From Halorubrum halophilum (lineage in GTDB: Archaea > Halobacteriota > Halobacteria > Halobacteriales > Haloferacaceae): DNA of 64,000 nucleotides. Numbering within the stretch: position 1 is the stretch's first letter; every line of letters starts with the position of its first letter. The position numbers and the translations under genes were made by a program. Below are positions 8,424 to 15,605 of this stretch, in pieces. The notes beneath the pieces are model-generated. The model worked only from the letters and a program-made list of their open reading frames with translations. It was not told where the DNA came from and searched no databases. Location of the stretch: assembly GCF_000739595.1 (NCBI RefSeq), contig NZ_BBJP01000030.1, forward strand, positions 1 through 64,000, written 5' to 3'.

Positions 8424-9104
8424 TCACCAGTAGGCGGTCCGATCGACGCCCTCGGCGAGGAGCGCCGCGGCGGCGACGTGGGCGTAGGCGCACCACCCGA
8501 GCGCGAGGAGCGCCGCGGCGCTCCGCGCGGCCGTCGCCGCGAGCGCGCTCCACGCGACGACGACGAGCACGGTCGCGCCCACCCACGCGAGGAAGTACGT
8601 GCTCGACGCCGTGCCGCGGAGGGCCTCTCGCTGGAGTCCCGCACGGAGCCCGTCTCGAACGCTCACGACGGCCGCCGCCGGGAAGAGGTAGCCGCAGACG
8701 ACCGTAACGAGCAGCGCGAGGGTCGCGAGGGTCGCGAGGGTCAGGCCCCCCAGCGCGTCCGGGACCGACCCGCTCGCGACGACGTAGCCGGCGGCGACGA
8801 CGGTAACGGCCGCGGGGAGGAGGAAGACGGCGGCGACGCCGAACAGCCGGCCGGCGAGCCGTCTCGTTCTGGTCGTTGCCAATCGCGGAAACCCGTCGCC
8901 CGCGAGGACGCCGCCGAGGAGGCCGAGCCACGCGAGGAGGGGCACGGCGGCGAGCGCGAGCGGCGGCACCAGCGACCAGTCGGGCCACAGCCGCGCCGCG
9001 AACCGAACGAGCGCCCCGCAGAGGAGGAGTGCCGCGAGGCACTTCGCGGTGCCGTCCAGCCGGGTTCGGTCGGCGATCGGGTACCGGAGCGCGTCGATGA
9101 ACAC
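8424..9104 (-). CDS. DUF4013-like multi-pass membrane protein
   Basis: A 226-residue membrane protein beginning MFIDALRYPIADRTRL, the pattern that opens haloarchaeal DUF4013 proteins, followed by about five or six hydrophobic segments (roughly residues 22-44, 48-70, 88-112, 118-145, 170-190, 193-212). The start is a GTG. Function is unknown; the family is a general haloarchaeal membrane protein. The gene lies alone on the minus strand and converges on the sugar operon. Confidence 0.7.
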   Translation of the reverse strand: MFIDALRYPIADRTRLDGTAKCLAALLLCGALVRFAARLWPDWSLVPPLALAAVPLLAWLGLLGGVLAGDGFPRLATTRTRRLAGRLFGVAAVFLLPAAVTVVAAGYVVASGSVPDALGGLTLATLATLALLVTVVCGYLFPAAAVVSVRDGLRAGLQREALRGTASSTYFLAWVGATVLVVVAWSALAATAARSAAALLALGWCAYAHVAAAALLAEGVDRTAYW

Positions 9105-9173
9105 GTCAGGATCTCTCGCCAGCGCCGCGCAAAACGATGACGGTCGCGGTCGAAATCGGGGCCGGAGCCGGGA

Positions 9174-9590
9174 TCACTCCCGGACCCGTTCGACTTCGCG
9201 TCGGAGCCCGTCGCGGACGCGCTCGGCGATGTCCTCGGCGTCGCGGTCGGCGGTCTCGGCGTCCTCGGTCTCCAGCAGCCGGTCGAGCTTGCGCTCGAAC
9301 TCGCGCTCGTCGATCTCGCCGCGGGCGTACCGCTCGCGGAGCGCGCGGAGGGCCGGGTCGTCCGGGGTATTCGCGTCGTCGCCGTCGCCGCCTTGGTCGG
9401 GAACCGGCTTCGTCAGCGTGTGGAGGACGGGCAGGGCGACGAACAGCCCGAAGAACCAGACGAGCGGCAGCGACCACCAGAGTCCGGTGACGAGCGGGGC
9501 CGCGACGCCGGCGCCGAGGACGAGGACCGCGAAGATCCGCCGCCAGCGGTGGCGGAGGTTCCACGCGATCCGGCGGGGGAGATCGGTCAT
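9174..9590 (-). CDS. SHOCT-domain membrane protein
   Basis: A 138-residue protein with an N-terminal basic segment, two membrane helices (about residues 20-37 and 41-58) and a C-terminal SHOCT motif, DPALRALRERYARGEIDERE near 78-97 and onward. SHOCT is a short helical domain found at protein ends, thought to mediate oligomerisation or binding. The ATG at 9590 is preferred to one nine codons upstream because it gives the usual basic, membrane-proximal start. No pathway can be assigned. Confidence 0.8.
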   Translation of the reverse strand: MTDLPRRIAWNLRHRWRRIFAVLVLGAGVAAPLVTGLWWSLPLVWFFGLFVALPVLHTLTKPVPDQGGDGDDANTPDDPALRALRERYARGEIDEREFERKLDRLLETEDAETADRDAEDIAERVRDGLRREVERVRE

Positions 9591-9673
9591 AGCTCGGTCG
9601 ACGCCCGCGAGGGGCAAATCGGTTTCGTCGGGAGAGAGGTGGTTCGGTCGCGGACGGCGGGTTCCACCGCGGA

Positions 9674-10153
9674 TCAGTCGAGTTCGAAGACGAGCCGGTC
9701 GCCCGGCTCGACGCCGTTGCGCTCGCTCCAGCCGCGCGGCACTTCGAGGACGTACCGTCCCGTGCCGCGGTACCGGGTGTACGGGCGCGAGTCGGGCTCC
9801 GCCTCGTGGATCTCGGTGACGGTGCCGTTCGGCGCGACGAAGACGATGTCGAGCGCGAACGCCATGTCCCGCATTACGTAGGCGTGTTCGCCCGTCTCGT
9901 CGTGGACGAAGAGCATTCCCTCGTCGTCGGCCAGTTCGTCGGTCGCGGAGAGGCCGACGTACTGCTTCGCGAGGCCGTCGGCGACGCGCGCCTCGACGCT
10001 CGCGAGCGATTCGTCGGTCTCGCCGTCGACCGCCTCGACGCTCGCGGTGTCGTAGCCCGCGATCAGGAGAGTCGGGTTCGCCGCGATCGCGGCGGCGAGG
10101 AGGAGGGCGAGGGTAACGGAGGCGCCGGCGATCGCGAGGAGGCGGCGGTTCAC
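9674..10153 (-). CDS. DUF192 family exported or membrane-anchored protein
   Basis: A 159-residue protein with an N-terminal hydrophobic anchor or signal (residues 5-30) and a DUF192 domain filling the rest. Typical DUF192 features are the early GLS, the segment GMLFVHDETGEHAYVMRDM and the ending VLEVPRGWSERNGVEPGDRL. DUF192 proteins face outside the membrane and are structurally related to AbrB-type swapped hairpins; their role is unknown. It is separated by 61 bases from a tRNA gene on the other strand. Confidence 0.85.
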   Translation of the reverse strand: MNRRLLAIAGASVTLALLLAAAIAANPTLLIAGYDTASVEAVDGETDESLASVEARVADGLAKQYVGLSATDELADDEGMLFVHDETGEHAYVMRDMAFALDIVFVAPNGTVTEIHEAEPDSRPYTRYRGTGRYVLEVPRGWSERNGVEPGDRLVFELD

Positions 10154-10214
10154 GGCCGATCCTCGCGCCGCAGAAAGAAACCGTTTTCCGCTCCCGGCGG
10201 GTTTGAAACCCTGA

Positions 10215-10288
10215 GGGCTCGTGGTCTAGCTGGTTATGACGCGGCCTTTACAAGGCTGAGATCGGCGGTTCGAACCCGCCCGAGCCCA
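10215..10288 (+). tRNA. tRNA-Val (anticodon UAC)
   Basis: A complete 74-base cloverleaf. The acceptor stem pairs GGGCTCG with CGAGCCC, with A as discriminator. The anticodon stem CGGCC/GGCTG closes the loop TTTACAA, giving anticodon UAC for valine GTA codons. The T arm is CGGCGGTTCGAACCCGCC. CCA is not encoded. Its last 22 bases before the discriminator recur about 122 bases downstream, described as a separate feature. Confidence 0.93.
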
Positions 10289-10488
10289 TACCTGTGGCGA
10301 GCAATCCGCGAGCCGCAGGTATGGCGGGGCGGGTTCGAACCCTATCAGTCGCGCGCAGCGAGCGCAGTGAGCGAGCACGTCTGATTCCGGTTCGAACCCG
10401 CCCGAGCCCGCATCGTCGGAGAGCTATCTGCGAGCCGCAGGTGCGGCTGCGAGTGTCGATCGGTCGTGGATCGACGTGTTCGATAACT
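10289..10488. repeat. Duplicated tRNA 3' end and flanking sequence
   Basis: The tRNA-Val 3' end (10266-10287) recurs without change at 10388-10409. The following sequence is also repeated in a diverged form: GCGAGCCGCAGGT appears in both units, 122 bases apart. A further T-arm-like GCGGGTTCGAACCC lies at about 10332-10345. This is what repeated insertion and loss at a tRNA gene, or local tandem duplication, leaves behind. No integrase gene is present within the window, and no complete second tRNA is formed. Confidence 0.75.
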
Positions 10489-10760
10489 CGACGGTGAGGA
10501 CCTCCAAAGCCCCAGTCGCGACGACTCGCGCGGCTCGGTGCGCTCCTCGTCACTCGCTTCGCTCGTTCCTGCGGTGCTTCCATCGCCGTGCTTCGCCCTC
10601 GCGACTGCCCCTTTGAGTCCCACCCCGACCGCCCCGCACCGCACAGCCTCACGCCTCCCCAGCCTCGTCGGCCGGCGCTTATAAGCGCCGGCCGACTCCC
10701 TCGCGCGTGCTACTCGCGGGCCGATGGCCCGCTTGCAGGCACGCGCCACCGCCACACTTG
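10489..10760 (-). ncRNA. Dispersed structured RNA element, copy 1
   Basis: On the minus strand a TATA-like CTTATAAG (10761-10768) precedes a conserved GCGGTGGCG. A GC hairpin with loop ATC or GAT follows (10716-10732), then a 30-base perfect palindrome centred on TTATAA (10667-10696). Next come the conserved block GAGGCTGGGGAGGCGTGAGG, the block GGGACTCAAAGGGGCAG, and a 9-pair stem (10599-10607 with 10513-10521) that closes before CTGGGGCTTTGGAGGT. The same order is found at 37109-37469 and 48480-48892 with changed but still paired stems. I infer a structured RNA. A frame through it also stays open, so a small protein is the alternative. Confidence 0.65.
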
Positions 10761-10831
10761 CTTATAAGTGAGACACAGTTTACCAGAATCGGCCATAGCG
10801 TTTTGTGCGCTCGCTGTAACGTGTTCCTCGT

Positions 10832-11521
10832 ATGCCCGACGAAACCGTTCACGAGTCGCGGAAATCGCGGAGCCGACAGGCGCTTGCCACCTACTTCCGA
10901 CGCATCGCGCGGGCGCTCGGCCGCGGAGAGCCGGTCCCCGTCGACGACGCCGGCACGGTGACGGTTGACCCGGCCGCGGAACAGGAAGTCGAGGTCGAAC
11001 TCGAACGCGAGGACGGGACGGTTCACTTCGAGGTCGAGATGGAGTGGCCGGAGGCAGAGGGCCAGATCGACGACGAGGCCGCCGCGAGCAAGGCGACCTT
11101 CGAGCTGTACGCGGACAGCGCCGACGAGTGGCGCTGGCGGCTCCGTCACGACAACGGGAACATCATCGCCGACGGCGGCGAGGGGTACTCAGACAAGCGC
11201 GACGCCGAGTCCGGCATCGAGAGCGTTCAGCGGAACGCGCCCGGCGCCCACGTGATCGACGCCTCCCGCGACGAGGAGACGCCGGAGGAGGGCGGCAGCG
11301 ACGCGACCTTCGAGCTGTTCCGCGACAAGGCGGACGAGTACCGCTGGCGGCTCCGCCACGACAACGGGAACATCATCGCCGACGGCGGACAGGGGTACGC
11401 CTCCAAACAGAAGGCGAAACAGGGGCTCAACAGCGTGAAGTCGAACGCGCCCGGCGCGGCGATCGAGGAGCCGGGCGACGACGAAGCGCTTGACGACGAA
11501 GAAGAGGAAGAGGAGGAGTAG
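10832..11521 (+). CDS. Two-repeat DUF1508 family (HVO_2922-type) protein
   Basis: A 229-residue acidic soluble protein with two DUF1508 repeats, each about 50 residues: KATFELYADSADEWRWRLRH at about 90-109 and ATFELFRDKADEYRWRLRHD at about 156-175, both followed by NGNIIADGG. Each repeat ends in a segment like GIESVQRNAPGA. It closes with a poly-acidic tail DDEEEEEEE. The fold is known from structural genomics but its function is not established. The ATG lies about 40 bases after a TATA-like region and the next gene starts 7 bases after the stop. Confidence 0.88.
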   Translation: MPDETVHESRKSRSRQALATYFRRIARALGRGEPVPVDDAGTVTVDPAAEQEVEVELEREDGTVHFEVEMEWPEAEGQIDDEAAASKATFELYADSADEWRWRLRHDNGNIIADGGEGYSDKRDAESGIESVQRNAPGAHVIDASRDEETPEEGGSDATFELFRDKADEYRWRLRHDNGNIIADGGQGYASKQKAKQGLNSVKSNAPGAAIEEPGDDEALDDEEEEEEE

Positions 11522-11528
11522 CCGAGCG

Positions 11529-11984
11529 ATGGTCCCCGACGACGGGTCCTCCACCGACGACGTCGCTTCCCCGGACGCTCGCTCCCCGGACGCGAGCGGC
11601 ACCGCGTCGAACGACTTCCTCGCGCCCGGAGACGACGCGCCCGCGGACCTGGTCGACGTGCTCGTGTACGGGCTCGTCGGCGGGATCGCCGGCTCGGTGC
11701 TGTCGTTCGTCCCCCTCGCCACCGTGCTCGGCGGGGCGGTCGCGGGCTACCTCTGCGGGGGTCGGTCGGCGGACGCGCTCAAGACGGGAACGGTCGCCGG
11801 CGTCGTGATGACGCTGCCGTTCGCGGCCGTCGTGGTCTTCCTGCTGTTCTTCCTCGGGATCGCCGGGGCGCCCGCCGAGTTCGGGATCATCGCGCTGCTC
11901 GTGGTCGGGCTCGCCGCCGCCTACACCCTCGGCTCCGGGATCGTCGGCGGACTCCTCGGGCACTACCTCCGCGGGCGGCTCTGA
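11529..11984 (+). CDS. DUF5518-like small membrane protein
   Basis: A 151-residue protein with a 45-residue acidic N-terminus and then about four membrane helices. The first, DVLVYGLVGGIAGSVLSFVP, leads into VLGGAVAGYLCGG, the pattern typical of DUF5518 proteins in haloarchaea. The start at 11529 is preferred to an ATG at 11490, which lies inside the previous gene. Function is unknown. It may be co-transcribed with the DUF1508 gene, from which it is 7 bases away. Confidence 0.72.
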   Translation: MVPDDGSSTDDVASPDARSPDASGTASNDFLAPGDDAPADLVDVLVYGLVGGIAGSVLSFVPLATVLGGAVAGYLCGGRSADALKTGTVAGVVMTLPFAAVVVFLLFFLGIAGAPAEFGIIALLVVGLAAAYTLGSGIVGGLLGHYLRGRL

Positions 11985-12065
11985 GGCCGCTTTCCGCTAG
12001 CCCCCCCCTTACCTCGACGCGGACCGCACCGCTTATTCGCCGCCCGTGGCTACCTCGGCCCGGAC

Positions 12066-13247
12066 ATGGACGCGCTCGACGCCAAGTACCCGTTCTTCGC
12101 GACCGCCCGCGAGGCGGTCGCCGACGCCGCGGTGTCGCTGCCGGAGCTCGTCGCGGCCGACGCGCCGGCCGTCGAGCGCGCCCGCGAACGCGTGGAACGC
12201 GCCCTGATGGACGGGACGGTCGCCTCAGAGAGCGGCGCGTTCCCCGCCGAGTCGGAGTACGACGCGCAGGCCGAACTGCTCTCGTACCCGATCGCGCGGA
12301 TCCTCGTCTCGCTTTTAGACTCCCAGCCCGCCATCGAGAAGTACGCCGCCGCCGAGGCCGCGACCGCGATCGACCGGATCCGCGAGGACCTCGCGACCGA
12401 CGACGAGCTGCGGTCGATGTCGACCCCGACCGTCGCGCTGGACGACGTGCTCGCCGAGTTCGACCTCGCGGACGCAGTGCGGCCGGAGCCCCCGCGACCG
12501 TCCGTGGGAGCCGGCGGGGGCGCGGCTGCGACGGGAGCCGGCACCGGTCGGGGAGACGCCGGCCGCGACCCCGAGCATTACTGGATCGCCGTGGGGCCGT
12601 ACCTCCGGCTTACCTCCCCCTCGTGGGGCGAGTCGTGGCGGCTCGTCAACCGCGCGCTCGCCGACGGCGAGGTGCGCGTCTCCCGCGAGGAGCTGTTGGA
12701 CGCGCTCGAAGCCGCCGTCGAGGACCGGGTTTGCGAGGGGCTTCCGTTCGAACTCGCCGCCGGCGAGGGGATCGCCGCGGAGCTCGAGTCCGGCGTCGCG
12801 GACCTCAAGCGCCTGCTCTCCGAGCGCACCTACGCCGGCCCGGTCGACGTGGTCGCGCCCGCCCTGTTCCCGCCCTGCATGCGGAACCTGATCGAGAAGG
12901 CCGAGCGCGGCACGGACCTGTCCCCGCCGGAGTCGTTCGCGCTGATGGCGTTCCTCGTCGGCATCGGGATGAGTCCCGACGAGGTGGTCGCGTTCTGCGC
13001 CGACACGAGCCTCGACGCCGAGGGGATCCGGTACCAGACCGAGTACCTGAGCGACGACCGGGGAAGCCAGTACCCGCCGCCGACCTGCGAGACGCTGGCG
13101 AACTACGGGATCTGCCACAACGAGGAGGACCACATGCAGGTCGCCGCCGATCCGCTTGCGTACTACGAGCAGCGCGTGGACGAAGCTGACGAGATCACCG
13201 ACTGGCGGGAGGAGAACGCGACTGCGACAGAAGCGGAGAGCGAGTAG
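12066..13247 (+). CDS. priL: DNA primase large subunit
   Basis: A 393-residue PriL, the regulatory subunit of the archaeal/eukaryotic primase that makes RNA primers for replication. The N-terminal helical domain begins ALDAKYPFFATAREAV. The C-terminal domain carries four cysteines near residues 271 (FPPCMRNLIEK), 311 (AFCADTS), 340 (PTCETL) and 349 (GICHNEEDH), which bind a 4Fe-4S cluster in this family. The catalytic subunit PriS is not in the window. An insertion rich in Gly and Ala lies at about residues 145-165. The next gene converges with only 4 bases between stops. Confidence 0.95.
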   Translation: MDALDAKYPFFATAREAVADAAVSLPELVAADAPAVERARERVERALMDGTVASESGAFPAESEYDAQAELLSYPIARILVSLLDSQPAIEKYAAAEAATAIDRIREDLATDDELRSMSTPTVALDDVLAEFDLADAVRPEPPRPSVGAGGGAAATGAGTGRGDAGRDPEHYWIAVGPYLRLTSPSWGESWRLVNRALADGEVRVSREELLDALEAAVEDRVCEGLPFELAAGEGIAAELESGVADLKRLLSERTYAGPVDVVAPALFPPCMRNLIEKAERGTDLSPPESFALMAFLVGIGMSPDEVVAFCADTSLDAEGIRYQTEYLSDDRGSQYPPPTCETLANYGICHNEEDHMQVAADPLAYYEQRVDEADEITDWREENATATEAESE

Positions 13248-13251
13248 CCGT

Positions 13252-13470
13252 CTACGCGTCGTCGTCGCCCGCGCGGATGAGGTACGCGCCGACGAGCGCC
13301 ATCAACAGTACGAACGCGGCGAGCAGCGCGACGAGGGCGATCGCACCGGTCTCCGGCAGTCCGTCGGGACCGCCGAACGCGACCCCGATCCCGACCAGTC
13401 CGGCGACGAAGACCGCGGCCGCCGACAGCGAGACCGCGATCTGCCGACGAAGCTCCGCGTCGATTTCCAT
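13252..13470 (-). CDS. Small two-helix membrane protein
   Basis: A 72-residue protein with two hydrophobic segments (about residues 12-31 and 41-66) and an acidic end. It starts MEIDAELRRQIAVSL. A TATA-like CCTTTTTTAGC on the minus strand (13491-13500) is about 26 bases from the ATG, so the gene is probably transcribed as a leaderless message. I do not recognise a function; small proteins of this layout are common in haloarchaea. Confidence 0.7.
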   Translation of the reverse strand: MEIDAELRRQIAVSLSAAAVFVAGLVGIGVAFGGPDGLPETGAIALVALLAAFVLLMALVGAYLIRAGDDDA

Positions 13471-13592
13471 GTCCGCGAGTTTCCGTCGCCGCTAAAAAAG
13501 GACTTCGATGAGGGCGTCGAGGTCGCCGTGACCGAGCCGGTGAACCCGTCTCGAAGGCGGAATATCGGTATCTCAACCCATTTCGCCGGCGA

Positions 13593-13649
13593 ATTTATCC
13601 GTTTCTACCACTTATCGTGACGTAAGCGAGGTCCCCCCTCGCGGTCACT
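13593..13649 (+). promoter_or_regulatory. Promoter and hairpin leader of the SWIM gene
   Basis: TATA-like TTTATCC at 13593-13599 places the mRNA start near 13617-13622. The short leader then forms a hairpin from 13617 to 13648: GTGAC pairs with GTCAC and GCGAGG pairs with CCTCGC, ending one base before the ATG. This may affect initiation of translation; that role is inference. Confidence 0.45.
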
Positions 13650-14312
13650 ATGACGCACACTCGAAACACGCCCGCGTCAGCAGCCTCCGAACCGACCCCG
13701 CCGCGAGAGCCGTCCTCGGCGACGTCGCCGCCGCCGTCGGCGGCCTCAGACAGAGACGGCGACCGGTCCGTCCGCGCCGCCGCCGAGGAGATGACGGTCC
13801 GCCCGCTCCGCGACCGGCGCTACGTCGTCGAGACCGACGGCGGCACCTACGTGGTCACCCTTGACGCCGGCACCTGTACCTGCCCGGACCACGCGATCCG
13901 CGGTTCGCGGTGTAAGCACCTCCGCCGCGTCGCGATGGAGGTGACCGCGGGGTCCGTCCCCGCGCCCGACCAGCGCGTCGGCGTCTGTGCGGTCTGCGGC
14001 GCGGAGACGTTCGTCCCGTTCGACGCGAGCGGCGCACAGCTCTGTGACCGACACGCGTTCGAACCCGGCGCGGTCGTCCGCGACCGCGAGACGGGGAAGC
14101 GGCTCGTCGTCGTCGCGGTCACGACCGAGCGGGCCGACACCTACCGGACCGAGGAGGGCCGAGCGATCGCCGACTACCCCACGAACGCCGACTACGGCGC
14201 CCACGAGCCCGTCGTCGAGGCGGTCTACGCGGAGTCGATCCGGCCGGGTCGGAGCGTCGCGGACTGCGACCGATACGGGTTCCCCGCCTCGCGGCTCTCG
14301 AGAGTTCTGTAG
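13650..14312 (+). CDS. SWIM zinc finger protein
   Basis: A 220-residue protein with a SWIM zinc site, CTCPDHAIRGSRCKHLRRV near residues 76-94 (CxC...CxH). A second Cys pair CAVCGAETF with a later CDRH near residues 112-133 looks like another zinc site. SWIM domains bind DNA or proteins, for example in recombination mediators and transposase relatives. The C-terminal 80 residues (VRDRETGKRLVVVAV onward) are not recognised. An unstructured Ser/Pro-rich N-terminus fills the first 35 residues. Role unknown. Confidence 0.82.
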   Translation: MTHTRNTPASAASEPTPPREPSSATSPPPSAASDRDGDRSVRAAAEEMTVRPLRDRRYVVETDGGTYVVTLDAGTCTCPDHAIRGSRCKHLRRVAMEVTAGSVPAPDQRVGVCAVCGAETFVPFDASGAQLCDRHAFEPGAVVRDRETGKRLVVVAVTTERADTYRTEEGRAIADYPTNADYGAHEPVVEAVYAESIRPGRSVADCDRYGFPASRLSRVL

Positions 14313-14318
14313 GGCTCC

Positions 14319-14343
14319 GTAACGCACCGTAACATCACGTAAC
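14319..14343. repeat. Three helically phased CGTAAC repeats
   Basis: GTAAC occurs at 14319, 14329 and 14339, exactly 10 bases apart, each preceded by C. Three sites on one face of the helix suit a DNA-binding protein. They lie between the SWIM gene stop and the broken histidine kinase. A function is not known and chance repetition cannot be ruled out. Confidence 0.45.
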
Positions 14344-14416
14344 ACCCGGAAGCGTTCCCCTTCGGTCCGGACAGCTATTCCCAAGCTACTCGTATCGGCA
14401 CGGTTCGACGTACCGT

Positions 14417-14942
14417 ATGGAAGAGGGGTCGGACCCGGGGGACGACGGCGCTATCGCGGCCGAACTCCGCCGGCTTCACGAAGTGACCCGTGAGATGACC
14501 GCCGCGGCGACCCGCGAGGAGGTGTTCGGGGTCGCGACCGCCGCCGCAAGCGACCTGCTCGGATTCGAGTACAACACCGTCCGAGAGCACGACCCGCGCC
14601 GAGACACGCTCGCCCCCGTCGTGGTATCGCCCGCTCTCAGGGCGGTCGGCGGAGAGCGACGACCGTACGTCCGAGGTGAGTCGGTACAGTGGGAGGCGTT
14701 CGACGACGGGGAGATACGGGTGTACCAACGCGTGGCGGCGATCGACGACGACGCGGACCGCGACGGCGTACCGACCGGCTAACGGCGGCGATCCGGGGGG
14801 GCTCGGACTCGCCATCGTCGCCGATGTCGCCGCCGCGCACGGCTGGTCGCTCTCGCTGACGACAAGTCGAGTCGGCGGCGCCCGCGTGGAAATAGCGACC
14901 GGCGGCACCCCCGACGGGAAGGGGCTCACCCGGCGAGGTGGC
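14417..14942 (+). pseudogene. Remnant of a GAF-domain histidine kinase
   Basis: The first frame (14417-14782) encodes the start of a haloarchaeal sensor kinase: a helical linker, RLHEVTREMTAAATREEVFG, then ASDLLGFEYNTVREHDPR typical of a GAF domain. That domain breaks off early. After a TAA, in another frame, come GGLGLAIVADVAAAHGW and SLSLTTSRVGGARVEI, which match the G2 box and end of a histidine-kinase ATPase. The rest of the GAF, the phosphorylatable His and the N and G1 boxes are missing. A large internal deletion plus frameshift explains this. It is not expected to make a working kinase. Confidence 0.8.
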
Positions 14943-15117
14943 TGATGTCCCGACGGAGCGTGTACCCCTTCGGCACCCCGACATCGCCCAGACAGTCCTC
15001 GCACAGCACCCGCTCGTAGTCGCGGTTCGTCTCCTTCTCGAGCAGCGAGACGTCTCCGATCGGCAGCACCGACTCGCACCGATCGCACTCGACCTTGTCG
15101 CCGTCGACGATCTTCAT
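14926..15117 (-). CDS. Small double-CxxC zinc protein
   Basis: A 63-residue protein with two Cys pairs, ECDRCES near residues 9-15 and LCEDCLG near 37-43, which together form a likely zinc-binding module. It begins MKIVDGDKVECDRC. The ATG at 15117 is chosen over one 17 codons upstream because GAGAGGTG directly precedes it, a good ribosome-binding site. The gene overlaps the end of the broken kinase gene in the opposite direction. Function is unknown; it could act as a small nucleic-acid or protein adaptor. Confidence 0.72.
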   Translation of the reverse strand: MKIVDGDKVECDRCESVLPIGDVSLLEKETNRDYERVLCEDCLGDVGVPKGYTLRRDISHLAG

Positions 15118-15182
15118 CACCTCTCCGTTTCCGAGATCGGTATATAAACTCGCGGACGGCGTTATCACTCGGGATAGCGAGC

Positions 15183-15196
15183 CCGATAAAAAGCGA
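15183..15196 (-). terminator. T-tract terminator of the ribosomal operon
   Basis: Read on the minus strand, about 50 bases after the L12 stop, the sequence is CGCTTTTTATCGG. A run of five T is the usual archaeal termination signal. It is the first T-run downstream of the L1-L10-L12 operon. Confidence 0.5.
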
Positions 15197-15245
15197 ATGT
15201 TGAAGAGTCGGTCGGCGCGGTCGGAGTCTCGGCGGTCGTCCGGCG

Positions 15246-15587
15246 TTAGCCGAAGAGTTCGCCGAGGCCCTCGCCGCCGTCGCCGTCTTCCTCGTCGTCG
15301 TCCGCCGCTTCCTCGGCGGCGTCCTCGTCGTCATCGTCGGCCTCGTCGTCGGCCTCGTCGGCCTCCGCGGCGTCCGCGGAGCCGCCCGAGGCGGCGCCGG
15401 CGGCCGGGGCCGCGGCGGCCGTCTCGATGGCCTCCTCGATGTCGACATCCTCCAGCGCGGCGACGAGCGCCTTGACGCGGGATTCCTCGACGTCGACGCC
15501 GGCGGCTTCGAGCACGCCGGTGACGTTGTCTTCGTTGATCTCTTCGCCAGTCTCGTTCAGGATGAGCGCAGCGTAAACGTATTCCAT
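15246..15587 (-). CDS. rpl12: Ribosomal protein L12 (P1, stalk)
   Basis: A 113-residue archaeal P1/L12 stalk protein that recruits translation factors to the large ribosomal subunit. The N-terminal dimerisation domain starts [20 protein letters not shown], an Ala/Glu/Asp-rich hinge follows, and the protein ends in the conserved factor-binding tail GEGLGELFG. That tail is nearly the same as the one on L10 encoded next to it, as expected since both contact the same factors. It is the last gene of the operon, 18 bases after L10. Confidence 0.97.
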   Translation of the reverse strand: MEYVYAALILNETGEEINEDNVTGVLEAAGVDVEESRVKALVAALEDVDIEEAIETAAAAPAAGAASGGSADAAEADEADDEADDDDEDAAEEAADDDEEDGDGGEGLGELFG

Positions 15588-15605
15588 TGGTGTATCCTCG
15601 TGGTG

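Noticed and set aside
10289-10488. A second tRNA gene downstream of tRNA-Val
   Set aside because: Only T-arm and acceptor 3' sequences are repeated; no D arm or anticodon arm can be folded.
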